Shown: piece after piece, positions 43,479 through 52,307 of the stretch | How positions within the stretch are numbered: position 1 is the first letter of the stretch | How the letters are laid out: each line of letters begins with the position of its first letter | Origin: CALDTK01 sp965213735 | GTDB taxonomy: Bacteria; Bacteroidota; Bacteroidia; Chitinophagales; Saprospiraceae | Length of the DNA: 64,000 bases | Assembly (NCBI GenBank): GCA_965213735.1 | Contig: CBDCAB010000006.1 | Coordinates: 1,798,001 to 1,862,000, forward strand | Direction: 5' to 3' | Program-made: the position numbers and the translations under genes | Notes under the pieces: model-generated | The model's input: only the letters and a program-made list of their open reading frames with translations | What the model was told of the DNA's origin: nothing | Database searches by the model: none

Positions 43479-44234
43479 TCACCTCAAATTCACCTCCGGC
43501 ACCAACAACCCAATCCCCGCACCCACCAAATACCCCACTACCACATCCGTCCAGTAATGCTTGCCCGCCAGCACCCGCGTTGTGCCTGTCACCGCAGGTA
43601 AAATGATCGCCCCCGCCCACACCCAGTGTTTTGCGGAAGCGTGAGGATAAAGGTCACTATACGCCTTAGCCGTGAAAAAAGCATTGGCCGCAGTATGCGA
43701 AGTGTGACCGCTAAAAAAAGAACGACGTGCATCCTTGCGCTGTTTTAGCGAAAGCTGAGCATCTGCACGATACGTATACGGGCGAGAGCGGCGAACTGTA
43801 TTCTTTACCAAATGCGTAATACCATCACTAAGCAAAATAACTTGGCCATATAATAATCCCACATCATCTGCATATTTCCGCGAACGATCTCCAGCAAGAA
43901 AAGCCAAGGGCAAGGCTGTTGAACCATAACCAATAATATCACTAATCTTATTGGCAGTCAAAGACTTCTGTCGAGTAGCAAATCGATCAATAGGAAAGAT
44001 ATCGTTTACATCGAGCCGCTCCAACTCTTCTACGCGAAGTATCTCCATGCGCGCCGATGCCCGCTGACCTACAGCAAAAGTGGCTACACCCGTACCCACT
44101 ACCGCCAATCCCCTCCCCCACTCTACTTCGTACGGAGACTGAGCACTAACCTGCCCTAGACCCAGCACCAAACACAGCAGCAACACTAGCATTTGCAGTA
44201 GCTGCCTCACCTGTAGTCGTAGCTCCATTTTCAT
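43479..44234 (-). CDS. PAP2-family phosphatase
   Basis: A 251-residue envelope protein with an N-terminal hydrophobic signal (LLQMLVLLLCLVLGLGQVSA). It has the three-part PAP2 signature: KNTVRRSRPY, then FFSGHTSHTAANAFF, then TRVLAGKHYWTDVVVGYLVG. These enzymes remove phosphate from lipids such as phosphatidate or undecaprenyl pyrophosphate in the membrane or periplasm. The gene is intact and convergent with the broken DUF4276 gene. Two variants of the iterated motif lie in it, where the motif reappears after its gap. Confidence 0.88.
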   Translation of the reverse strand: MKMELRLQVRQLLQMLVLLLCLVLGLGQVSAQSPYEVEWGRGLAVVGTGVATFAVGQRASARMEILRVEELERLDVNDIFPIDRFATRQKSLTANKISDIIGYGSTALPLAFLAGDRSRKYADDVGLLYGQVILLSDGITHLVKNTVRRSRPYTYRADAQLSLKQRKDARRSFFSGHTSHTAANAFFTAKAYSDLYPHASAKHWVWAGAIILPAVTGTTRVLAGKHYWTDVVVGYLVGAGIGLLVPEVNLR

Positions 44235-44377
44235 AGGGCAAATATGCTTCTAACATTCTCTCCACATACCAAGGTGCAAAACCGGCACTAGCTTTGTAAA
44301 ACAAATTGTGTCTAAATTGCCTTTCCCTTAGCATCAGCCAACGTCGAGAATCGAGTCACCCATAACAGCGAATATTC

Positions 44378-44803
44378 ATGAACCGTACCTGGTGGCAGCA
44401 TCTACAGACTATCGCACCGACTGCACTGGCAGCGTGTACAAGCCGCTTTGAAAAAAAGTTTCCCAAAGATTGGCGCCCGCGCATCCAAACCGTTGATCAG
44501 CTCGAACAGTACTTCTACGAGATGTACAAACTCGAGCTACACCACGCGCGCATGAGCGGTGGCAGCATGCCGTATGGCTATCGTATCACGGGGCGCAACT
44601 ACAAAATGAGCCGCAATCGTCAGTACACTACAGCCGAAGAGGCCAGGTGGGCGGGCCTAATGTGCGCCTTCTTACTCGTAGAAGCCGACGAGCGGCGCGT
44701 GCCTTTCGTCAAACCAGAAATACATCAACCCGTGCGTCGACAGCCTAAGGATGAAAAGAAAAATTTGCCGCAGGAAGATTGGCGCAAAGTCATCAGTCCG
44801 TAG
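44378..44803 (+). CDS. Conserved-looking protein of unknown function
   Basis: A 141-residue soluble protein, basic and rich in aromatic residues (WWQHLQTIAPTALAACTSRF, then QYFYEMYKLELHHARMSGGS). The middle has GYRITGRNYKMSRNRQYTTAEEA, which may bind nucleic acid or phospholipid by charge. I do not recognise the family. Its 3' end overlaps the convergent lipoprotein gene by 11 bp. Confidence 0.6.
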   Translation: MNRTWWQHLQTIAPTALAACTSRFEKKFPKDWRPRIQTVDQLEQYFYEMYKLELHHARMSGGSMPYGYRITGRNYKMSRNRQYTTAEEARWAGLMCAFLLVEADERRVPFVKPEIHQPVRRQPKDEKKNLPQEDWRKVISP

Positions 44804-45248
44804 CAGGCATGGCTTTCTTATCAGTAACTTCTTGCATGAGGCGACGCCAATACGTACGAAGCTCCTCAGTAGGCTGGACCTCCGTGCCGCCCCAGACCAC
44901 AGTTGCCGTGTCGCTAGCAACGACATGTTGAATCGTATAGGTCATGTTGCCCGGATCATCAAATCCTAAGGCGTCAAAATTTTGCTTTTCGAAGGTGCTG
45001 AACAGGTCTTTCGCTACCTTCTCCTCCAGCGGCTCATACTCGCGGTAAGGCAGCGGATTGATGACCTGTCGACGCGAAAACAACTGTCCATTCGGCAGGA
45101 GGAGGTACTCCTGGTACTCACCGGTAAAGCCTCCACCAAATGAGAAATAGAGTCGTTCAGGGGGCAATTCATCGAGGGTATAGCGCTTGCTGCTCGCACA
45201 CATGGAGAGCAGCAGCGCCAGGAAGGCAAACAAAACTAGTCGCAGCAT
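44793..45248 (-). CDS. Small lipoprotein of unknown function
   Basis: A 151-residue lipoprotein: signal peptide LVLFAFLALLLSMCASS with the lipobox Cys at ~17. The mature part reads YFSFGGGFTGEYQEYLLLPN, then GQLFSRRQVINPLPYREYEP, and contains a helical region before WRRLMQEVTDKK. It is likely anchored in the outer or inner membrane. It precedes a predicted terminator belonging to the next gene upstream on the same strand, so it has its own transcript. Confidence 0.7.
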   Translation of the reverse strand: MLRLVLFAFLALLLSMCASSKRYTLDELPPERLYFSFGGGFTGEYQEYLLLPNGQLFSRRQVINPLPYREYEPLEEKVAKDLFSTFEKQNFDALGFDDPGNMTYTIQHVVASDTATVVWGGTEVQPTEELRTYWRRLMQEVTDKKAMPATD

Positions 45249-45259
45249 TGCGCGAAACT

Positions 45260-45295
45260 AAAAAGCCACCTCGCTGCTGAGCAAGGTGGCTTTTT
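45260..45295 (-). terminator. Rho-independent terminator
   Basis: AAAAAGCCACCTCGCTGCTG then AGCAAGGTGGCTTTTT: a stem of about 12 bp with flanking A and T runs. It lies 24 bp beyond the stop of the 45319-45702 gene and can end transcripts from either side. Confidence 0.85.
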
Positions 45296-45318
45296 GATTT
45301 GGGAAAGGAAAAGGAGGT

Positions 45319-45702
45319 TTAGTTGTCCTCGTCTTTCACTGGTGCAGCGGTAAGAGCATCAAACTGCTTGCGCTGATCGTCGGTGAGTACGGCGAGCGCT
45401 TGGCGGCCGTAGTAAACGGATGATTCGTAGATAAAAGGAGCTGCGGCCTCGCGTGAGCCTTCGCGCTCGATGTAGCTAGCGAATTTCTCATCGCGCTCGG
45501 CAATCAGCTCGTTGTAGCGCTCGATTTGCGTAGGCGTTAGGTTGAGCGTTTCGAAATTGTCGGCGAGAAGTTCTGCACGCTGGTCAATGCGTGGACTTGG
45601 TGCGTCTGGCTGGCCTACTACTGTGGCTTGTTGCGCAAAGGCTGTAGTGGCAGCCAGCAGCAGGGCTCCAATAAAGGTGAGGGTGCGAGTGATGTGAAGC
45701 AT
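45319..45702 (-). CDS. Small exported protein, LTXXQ-like
   Basis: A 127-residue protein from the ATG at 45702, with signal peptide LTFIGALLLAATTAFAQQ. The mature part is helical and acidic, with ETLNLTPTQIERYNELIAER near residue 55 and DDQRKQFDALTAAPVKDED at the end. LT-x-x-Q motifs in small helical periplasmic proteins recall the Spy/CpxP group, which bind unfolded proteins; that likeness is only in pattern. A terminator follows the gene. Confidence 0.6.
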   Translation of the reverse strand: MLHITRTLTFIGALLLAATTAFAQQATVVGQPDAPSPRIDQRAELLADNFETLNLTPTQIERYNELIAERDEKFASYIEREGSREAAAPFIYESSVYYGRQALAVLTDDQRKQFDALTAAPVKDEDN

Positions 45703-45858
45703 GAGCAATTGATGTTCTTTGCAGTAAGATGGGTCTGGGCGGCAAAACGCTGCCTGGGGCGTGAAATTAAGCCAAGACTACCGAGCGCCGCACAGCAATA
45801 ACGCTATGTTGGCAAACTTGGTGGGGGCGTGCGCAGCATTTAATCACCTTCACCGCGT

Positions 45859-46779
45859 ATGTCAGTCGTTTTGTCAGCCTTAGTACCGGTACTTGCTCTC
45901 ATCGCGCTTGGCTACGGTTTGCGGCGCGGCAACTTCCCCGACAGCAGCTTCTGGCGGCCGGCTGCACGCATGGTTTATTTCGTGTTTCTGCCCGCTTTGC
46001 TGATCCGCATCATTGCAGTGGCACGACTCGATCCGAGCTTGTGGCGGGCGCAGCTAGCGGCGGTGTGCACAGTTGGCATCTGCGTATTAATCCTCCAGCT
46101 TTCGCGAAAACAGATTACATCCAGCGGACCAGCCTTTACCTCTGTGGTGCAGGGTGGTATCCGACACAATACATATATAGGTCTTGCCATCGCAAACGCG
46201 ATATTCCCTGCTGACGGTGTCGCAGCGTTTGCGCTGATTGTGGCGGTCATCGTGCCGCTGGTAAACGCCATTGCGGTAGCTGCACTCGGTCGCTACGGCG
46301 ATCATGCACATGCCGCAGCAATGACTACGGGCCGCACAATTAAACTCGTTGCGCTCAACCCGCTCATCCTTGCCTGCGCTTTTGGTGCTTTGCTTAATCT
46401 GACGGGAATTGGCTTGCCCTGGGGTAGCGATGAATTGCTGCTGATGCTCGGTCAGCCTGCCTTACCGGTAGGCCTGCTCGTGGTGGGTGCCGGTTTACAG
46501 GTGAGGGCGCTCAAGCGTCTGGATTTGCCGGTGCTGGTGCCGGTGGCGATGCGCCTGGTGCTGTATCCACTTATCGCAATTACGCTCGGCTACGCGATGG
46601 GACTCGATAGCGCCCACATCGGACCGCTCGCTCTACTTGCTGCTCTGCCCACGGCGGCCTCAGCCTATGTTTTGGCCCTAGAGCTGGGTGGCGATGAGGC
46701 GCTGATGGCTCGCATTATCACGCTGGAGACGCTGGCTGCAGCGGTAACCATACCGGTGGTGCTGCAGTGGGTGATTTAG
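45859..46779 (+). CDS. AEC-family transporter
   Basis: A 306-residue membrane protein with about ten hydrophobic helices in two five-helix halves. It includes VLSALVPVLALIALGYGLRRG at the start, GLAIANAIFPADGVAAFALIV in the middle and TAASAYVLALELGGDEALMA near the end, the usual marks of the auxin efflux carrier family. Members export or import small organic anions such as malate; the substrate is unknown. A variant of the iterated motif lies at 46098. Confidence 0.88.
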   Translation: MSVVLSALVPVLALIALGYGLRRGNFPDSSFWRPAARMVYFVFLPALLIRIIAVARLDPSLWRAQLAAVCTVGICVLILQLSRKQITSSGPAFTSVVQGGIRHNTYIGLAIANAIFPADGVAAFALIVAVIVPLVNAIAVAALGRYGDHAHAAAMTTGRTIKLVALNPLILACAFGALLNLTGIGLPWGSDELLLMLGQPALPVGLLVVGAGLQVRALKRLDLPVLVPVAMRLVLYPLIAITLGYAMGLDSAHIGPLALLAALPTAASAYVLALELGGDEALMARIITLETLAAAVTIPVVLQWVI

Positions 46780-46900
46780 CTCGAAGCCGCGGAACGCCTG
46801 CAAAACCGGTCATTATTACCTGTCTTCCGTTCAGGATTACCAGTCGTAACGAGGGGGCTACCCCTAGTTTTGCGGAAGCACAAACCTCAAATTCATTCAC

Positions 46901-48064
46901 ATGATTCAGACCTTACTCAAAATACTCTTTGCACTCACCTTTAGCGGCTCGGTTGCCATGGGGCAAATTACCCTCACACAAGATAATTTCCTGCGGCCAG
47001 ACAGCTTTCGAGACACGAGCTACCGTGCCCCCGCAGCTGAGGTGCCAGTGCCTCAAATTGGGGAGAATCAGTCGTGGGATTATTCTGGTGTCACCTACAC
47101 GCACTTCAGCGAGCGCATCTTTTTTGCTTCGACCAATCCCGCTTATCCCAATGCTACATCAGCTGAGAAGTCTTCGCTGCTGTTCAATCAAGAGTTTGAG
47201 GTCGACATCATTCGAGCATTGGGCAATTCTGCAGATGGGTTTTATTACTATGGCGAAACCTTTGTCGACACTACCCACAGCTTGGGTGCAACCACAGGTA
47301 ATCCCAATGATAATATTCGCTTCGTCGGCGGACCTCAGCCTTATCAGGGTGATGCCCTCCAAACGCTGCGCTACTCTGTTACCTATGGATCAATGTGGAA
47401 CAACGCCTATGTTCAGGAGACACCGTACATACTTTCCGTAGCAGGATTTGGCATTAATCAAGTTCCCGGCACGTTTCATTATTCTACTACAGAATCGCGA
47501 GAGGTAGTTGGTTGGGGCAAACTGAAGCTTGCAGCTGCAGAGGCTGGCCGTACTGAAAGCTACGATGCGCTGCTGGTGCGTCTGGTGCGTTCTGCAACAG
47601 ATAGCTTCTTTTTGGGCGGCATGCCTGCACCCACCCCACTCTTAGACGCTTTTGCTCTACAACAGGGACAGGTGAGAGTTGATACGCTGATGGTTTTTTA
47701 CGGCTTGAGCGACATTGGCGTGCCCCTCGTCAACTACAAGCTCTCAGATTCGGTCGTTTATTTCCGCCCAGTTATGGGCAACCTCACATCCGGTAGCCCA
47801 GTGGCAGTGCAACTTTCCGCCGAAGTGAGTCCTACATTAGTAAGTGCCGGCGCCGAGGTACGAGTGCGTTTGGAGCAAGAACTTCCTCTAGGTAGCTCGA
47901 TTTTTCTCGTCGGGCGTGATGGTCGATCATACCTGGAGCAGCAGGTAGTGGGCCGTGTCTCCACCCTCAATCTTCCGGTCGAACTTTCTACAGGCGCCTA
48001 TTACCTCGTCATAGCTGATGAGACAGGGCGGTCCCTAGCGGTTAGTAAGATGCACGTTCATTGA
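46901..48064 (+). CDS. Secreted protein with T9SS-type C-terminal domain
   Basis: A 387-residue protein. The signal peptide is LLKILFALTFSGSVAMGQIT. A long beta-rich body (SWDYSGVTYTHFSERIFFAS, then GFYYYGETFVDTTHSLGATT) is followed by a C-terminal part (VSAGAEVRVRLEQELPLGSS, then LSTGAYYLVIADETGRSLAV) with the shape of a type IX secretion sorting domain. It would be exported to the cell surface or medium. Function of the body is unknown. A variant 14-mer begins directly after the stop codon, and a terminator hairpin follows 70 bp downstream. Confidence 0.7.
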   Translation: MIQTLLKILFALTFSGSVAMGQITLTQDNFLRPDSFRDTSYRAPAAEVPVPQIGENQSWDYSGVTYTHFSERIFFASTNPAYPNATSAEKSSLLFNQEFEVDIIRALGNSADGFYYYGETFVDTTHSLGATTGNPNDNIRFVGGPQPYQGDALQTLRYSVTYGSMWNNAYVQETPYILSVAGFGINQVPGTFHYSTTESREVVGWGKLKLAAAEAGRTESYDALLVRLVRSATDSFFLGGMPAPTPLLDAFALQQGQVRVDTLMVFYGLSDIGVPLVNYKLSDSVVYFRPVMGNLTSGSPVAVQLSAEVSPTLVSAGAEVRVRLEQELPLGSSIFLVGRDGRSYLEQQVVGRVSTLNLPVELSTGAYYLVIADETGRSLAVSKMHVH

Positions 48065-48133
48065 GCTTTCGCTAAAACAGTAAAAGCGGATTCCCAGAAG
48101 TTTTGCCCTTTATAAGGCTTCACCGTCACGAGG

Positions 48134-48167
48134 CGGACGTACGCTTTGGCGCGCGTCCGTCTTTTTT
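48134..48167 (+). terminator. Rho-independent terminator
   Basis: CGGACGTACGC-TTTG-GCGCGCGTCCG followed by a run of T. It ends the preceding T9SS-protein transcript just before the sensor-kinase gene. Confidence 0.8.
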
Positions 48168-48181
48168 ACTAACTTAAGGTC

Positions 48182-51073
48182 TTGTCGCGCTTTCTGGTCC
48201 TATACCACCGACTTCCGAGAATTCACTGTGCCGAGCCTTATGAGGTGCTGCTGGTCCTGGTCGTTTTACTCTTTGGCTCGCCATCTTCAGTAGCCGGACA
48301 AGCGCTACCGCAGCAGTCTGACGATGTGTTCGATCTTGCAGTTACTAAAGATAAAACAAGCTTATCAATCGATGATTACGTGCAGGTATTCGTCGACACG
48401 ACTGCCAAAGTCGGTGTAGCTGATATCCTTGGCGGGCATAATCATACTTTTATTCCACTGGCTAATCTTGACACGAGATCCAGTACGGCGGCGCTGTGGT
48501 TTCGAATTCATTTGTACAATTCTAGCGAGCGAGAACTTACGAAGTTGCTTCACCTGCTAGAGTATCCTCCTGCTTATCAGTTATTACTTGTTGAGCAGGA
48601 CCATATCGTCAAGCAAGTTGAGGTCACAACTACCCTTCCGCTAGCCGAGCGTGAGCACCAGACGTACAGAAACTTAAACTCAGTTGTTGTCCCCCCGCAC
48701 GTTAGGCGCACCATTTACCTGCGCACTCAGCCCGGGTGGAAGCTCACACATTGCTGTCCAGAAGTGTTTGTCCTTACTGATCCAAAATATTCAGCCCATG
48801 AACGTATGGGGAGAGCCACCTTTCAATACTTCTATTTAGGAATAATGGCCATATTTGGCCTAATAAGTGGTTTAGGATACTTGCTATTTCGGCGGCGAGA
48901 ATTGCTATTGCTCGGCCTACTCATGTGGAGCTTTGGATTATATTTCCTCATTTACACAAGCACACATGCTTATATAGTCACAGGCACTATGTGGACTCAC
49001 CGAATCCCATTGATTTTAATTGTTATTGCGGCCATTGTTGGATCATTATCTTGGTTCGTTTATGACTACCTCGGACTTGCGACCGGCGCCGCTGTGCCAG
49101 CACGAATACTGAGGTACGTCTCTTTTTTAGTAACGGCTATTCACCTCTTGGCTGCGCTCGTGATCGAACAGAACTTAGCATGGCTTCCCGTGCTTAACGG
49201 CAGTTTAGTTATATGGATAATTACCGTGTTTGGGCTGGTGCTTGCTCAGGCCCATCGTAAACAGCCAAGAGCGCGGGCACTTCTAATCTCTATTGCCTTA
49301 CTTTTTCTCGGCAGCGCCACGTGGTTATTAGAACTTCTTGGGTGGTTGCCAAATAATTCCATCTTCGAGCGTGGGTTCCAGCTCAGCACTATCCCCTTTG
49401 CTGCGCTCTTGTTTCGGGAGTTATTTGTTGAGTTCGAAGAGCTGCGTGTGCATGGTGCCCGGCTGCGAGCCAGCAGCGACCTGAAATCTCGCTTTTTTGC
49501 TAACGTGACACATGAGTTTCGCACTCCGCTTACGCTAATGCTCGGTCCGCTGCGCCAAGTCAAAGCAGCAACTCAGGATGCTGAGCAGTTTGCACTTCTC
49601 GACCTTGCTGAGCAGAATGCCGAGCGACAACTTGCCTTAGTCGATCAGTTGCTCGCCCTGTCGCAGTTTGATGCGGCATGTGTGAGTCTGCGGGTTCGTA
49701 AACAGGACTTTGCTGCTTACCTGAGGCAGCTCACATCGGCCTATAGTTCGCACGCCGTGCAGCAAGAAATTAGCTTCGAGCAGCAACTAGGATCAGCCCC
49801 CGTACCGCTTTATTTTAATGCACAGCAGCTCGATCAGGTATTTCACAACCTGCTTTCTAATGCATTTAAATTCACGCCAGCAGGTGGTCGGATTACGATT
49901 ACGCTTACGCAAAACCAGCTGTATGCACAGGTGGAGGTCAGCGATACCGGTATTGGCATTGCACAAGATTTGCTCCCAAACGTATTTGAGCGTTTCACGC
50001 ATACCACCGACTCAGCTGGCGATACTCCCAGCACGGGCATTGGGCTGGCACTAGTTCGTGAAACTGTGCATTTGCACCGAGGTAAAGTACACGTGGATAG
50101 TCGAGTAGGAGAAGGCTCTACCTTTATTATTCAGCTGCCTTTGGGCCATCAGCATCTGAGTCCTACAGAAATTGAGATGGACACTCCCGCTCAAGCGACC
50201 GCACCCTCAGGTATTGCTGTTTTGGCTCGCCCGAACACGCTGCTTGCCACAAGACCACCTACTCGAGCTTATGGCGCGGAAGACTCGACGCTCTTGCTCG
50301 TGGAAGACAATACTGAAATGCGTGCGTTTCTGTCGCTGTTGCTAGCACCGCACTACCGAGTTAAGCTTGCTGTCGACGGCGCCGCTGGTCTAGCTGCAGC
50401 CCTCGCTGAGCCGCCTGATCTCATCGTTAGTGACTTGATGATGCCCGCCCTCGACGGATATGGTTTGTGTCGCGCCCTCAAAGCCGATTTGCGCACCAGT
50501 CATGTCCCGGTGATTCTTCTTACTGCACGAGCAAGTTCAGATGCCCGCGTCACTGGCCTCGACGAAGGAGCCGATGCTTACCTTACCAAGCCCTTTATCG
50601 GCGAAGAGCTAATTGCTCAAATTGCCAATCTGCTTCGCACACGCCACCTGCTACGCGCACGCTTCGCTGGCTCGATTGTGCTGCGACCGAAAGAGCTGGC
50701 CGTAACTAGTGTTGATCAAGATTTTCTCAGCCGCGCGCTGGCTCATGTAGAAAATCACCTTAATGATCCGCAATTATCCGTTGATCACCTCGCAAAGGGA
50801 GTATTGCTAAGTCGAACCCAGCTCAATACCAAACTTCGTGCGCTGGTAGATCAATCGAGCAATGAGTTCATTAAATCGGTGCGGCTACAACGTGCAGCTC
50901 AATTGTTGCGCGATCGTCAGGGAGATACAGTTGCGGTCATCGCTGCCGAGTGCGGATTTAGCAGTGCCACCTATTTCACCAAGTTGTTCAAAGCTAAGTT
51001 TGGCTGCACACCGGGGGCATATGCCAAGGATGTAGGTGCACAAAGCCGGGCAAGCACCACTTCTGCTGGTTGA
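48182..51073 (+). CDS. Hybrid two-component protein: 7TMR-DISM sensor, histidine kinase, receiver and AraC output
   Basis: A 963-residue protein starting at TTG 48182, with an N-terminal signal (VLLVLVVLLFGSPSSVAGQA). The domains in order are: a periplasmic beta-rich 7TMR-DISMED2-like domain (~45-190), seven TM helices (~215-415), HisKA with the phosphorylated His in FFANVTHEFRTPL (~440), HATPase with NLLSNAFKFTPAGG, DTGIGIA and GIGLALV, a receiver with DLIVSDLMMPALDG, and an AraC helix-turn-helix at the C-terminus (AAECGFSSATYFTKLFKAKF). This is the one-protein signalling design common in Bacteroidota. The ligand is unknown, probably an envelope carbohydrate or lipid. Intact. Confidence 0.92.
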   Translation: MSRFLVLYHRLPRIHCAEPYEVLLVLVVLLFGSPSSVAGQALPQQSDDVFDLAVTKDKTSLSIDDYVQVFVDTTAKVGVADILGGHNHTFIPLANLDTRSSTAALWFRIHLYNSSERELTKLLHLLEYPPAYQLLLVEQDHIVKQVEVTTTLPLAEREHQTYRNLNSVVVPPHVRRTIYLRTQPGWKLTHCCPEVFVLTDPKYSAHERMGRATFQYFYLGIMAIFGLISGLGYLLFRRRELLLLGLLMWSFGLYFLIYTSTHAYIVTGTMWTHRIPLILIVIAAIVGSLSWFVYDYLGLATGAAVPARILRYVSFLVTAIHLLAALVIEQNLAWLPVLNGSLVIWIITVFGLVLAQAHRKQPRARALLISIALLFLGSATWLLELLGWLPNNSIFERGFQLSTIPFAALLFRELFVEFEELRVHGARLRASSDLKSRFFANVTHEFRTPLTLMLGPLRQVKAATQDAEQFALLDLAEQNAERQLALVDQLLALSQFDAACVSLRVRKQDFAAYLRQLTSAYSSHAVQQEISFEQQLGSAPVPLYFNAQQLDQVFHNLLSNAFKFTPAGGRITITLTQNQLYAQVEVSDTGIGIAQDLLPNVFERFTHTTDSAGDTPSTGIGLALVRETVHLHRGKVHVDSRVGEGSTFIIQLPLGHQHLSPTEIEMDTPAQATAPSGIAVLARPNTLLATRPPTRAYGAEDSTLLLVEDNTEMRAFLSLLLAPHYRVKLAVDGAAGLAAALAEPPDLIVSDLMMPALDGYGLCRALKADLRTSHVPVILLTARASSDARVTGLDEGADAYLTKPFIGEELIAQIANLLRTRHLLRARFAGSIVLRPKELAVTSVDQDFLSRALAHVENHLNDPQLSVDHLAKGVLLSRTQLNTKLRALVDQSSNEFIKSVRLQRAAQLLRDRQGDTVAVIAAECGFSSATYFTKLFKAKFGCTPGAYAKDVGAQSRASTTSAG

Positions 51074-51119
51074 GGTAAAGCGATCTGCATCAGCGGCTTG
51101 TAAGGCTAATAATTTCGAG

Positions 51120-51240
51120 GATACCACCTCTCATTTCTCACCTCTCATTTCTCCCATCCCACCTCCCACCTCTCATTTCCCACCTCTCACCTCTCATTTC
51201 TCACATCTCACCTCTCACCTCTCACCTCTCATTCCCACAT
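51120..51240 (+). repeat. Tandem heptamer repeat (CTCACCT / CTCATTT)
   Basis: About 17 seven-base units alternating CTCACCT, CTCATTT and close variants. The repeat reaches into the end of the next gene, whose stop codon lies inside it. Confidence 0.75.
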
Positions 51241-51932
51241 GCCGCTAAAAATTCTTTAGCTACTTGAAGATCGGGCTGCAGTTCGAGCGCCTGTTTAAAA
51301 TAGGGTTGAGCCTCGCTATACTGCTCTAGTCGAAACAAGCACTCGCCGATTGAGAATATAGCGTGGATGTTGTCCGATTGCAGTTCCAGTGATTGCTGGA
51401 AAAGGGGTATTGCGGCTTCGTACTGTCCAAGTGACATGTGCGCAAAGGCTGCATTATCGTAAGCTTGAAAAAAGTTAGGATAATCTCTTGTACATTCTAA
51501 ATTAAGATCTAGAGCAGCCTGATGATTTCCAGCTTGAGAATATTCTTCCGAGCGTTTAAGGTAGTGCCAAGGGATATATTCAGCTTGGTCGGTGTGTTGA
51601 AGATAGGTGTAGAACCCGCTCAAGTCCTCGGTGCTGAGGTTACGATGGCAGATAAGCTGCGGATTTTTCAACCCGTTGACACTCATCGGCACGTGCTGCA
51701 CGAAGGGTACTAACTCGTGAAGCGTTGCAGGAGTTGGTCGTGACTTCACCGGATTATACAGCGTGAGGTGCACACCGTTGGCATCGGGCTCATGTTCGAG
51801 CACTCGTGAAACTTGGTATCCATCTTCATCGGTGGTGTAGATATAATCACCTGGCGTGAAGCGGGTGTAAGGGGCCGATGTGACGTCAGGGCTTTCTTCG
51901 CGTCCCACAAGGCGTTTGAGAAATTTCAGCAT
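51222..51932 (-). CDS. TPR-repeat protein with a KOW/SH3-like front part
   Basis: About 236 residues from the ATG at 51932 (MLKFLKRLVGREESPDV); a longer frame to 51998 is less likely. The first ~75 residues form a small beta-rich part (FTPGDYIYTTDEDGYQVSRV). After a middle section, TPR helices fill the C-terminal half: HQAALDLNLECTRDYPNFFQ, AYDNAAFAHMSLGQYEAAIP, LFRLEQYSEAQPYFKQALEL. The last codons and the TGA lie in the heptamer repeat, so the C-terminus was probably set by repeat growth. No signal peptide; cytosolic. Confidence 0.7.
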   Translation of the reverse strand: MLKFLKRLVGREESPDVTSAPYTRFTPGDYIYTTDEDGYQVSRVLEHEPDANGVHLTLYNPVKSRPTPATLHELVPFVQHVPMSVNGLKNPQLICHRNLSTEDLSGFYTYLQHTDQAEYIPWHYLKRSEEYSQAGNHQAALDLNLECTRDYPNFFQAYDNAAFAHMSLGQYEAAIPLFQQSLELQSDNIHAIFSIGECLFRLEQYSEAQPYFKQALELQPDLQVAKEFLAACGNER

Positions 51933-52307
51933 ACGGTTGGGGTATCGAGCCAAGGTCTGATAAATTTCTGAGCTGCATCGTGGGTTGCCTCGTCGCAATT
52001 AGCATTTTCCGTAAGTCCTTGTGAGGCCTGTTAGCGAAAGCCATACAACATGACCACAGGCATCTGTTTCAAAATTTACAATAATTCTCTTCTTTTCTAA
52101 AACACTTCTCATGCACCGTCTGGATGCATGCTTAGCCCTCTGCTCATCACCCGATCCTTGGGCTAGAGTGATAACCCACACATTACGCGCAGAGGGTGCT
52201 TATCACACTAGCTGCGGTACTTAGATCCTGGTGATGCTGCAGGGTGTGAGGTAGGTTAAGCAGCAGATATTCAAGATGTAAAGTAGAAGCTTGATTAAGT
52301 TAAATTA
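51933..52307. other. Non-coding stretch
   Basis: 375 bp between two minus-strand genes. I see no gene; a partial form of the iterated motif (GTTAGCGAAAGC) lies near 52030. Confidence 0.4.

Noticed and set aside
51120..51240. Possible CRISPR array (regular CTCACCT/CTCATTT units)
   Set aside because: The units are seven bases with no spacers, and no cas gene is present; it is a simple tandem repeat.
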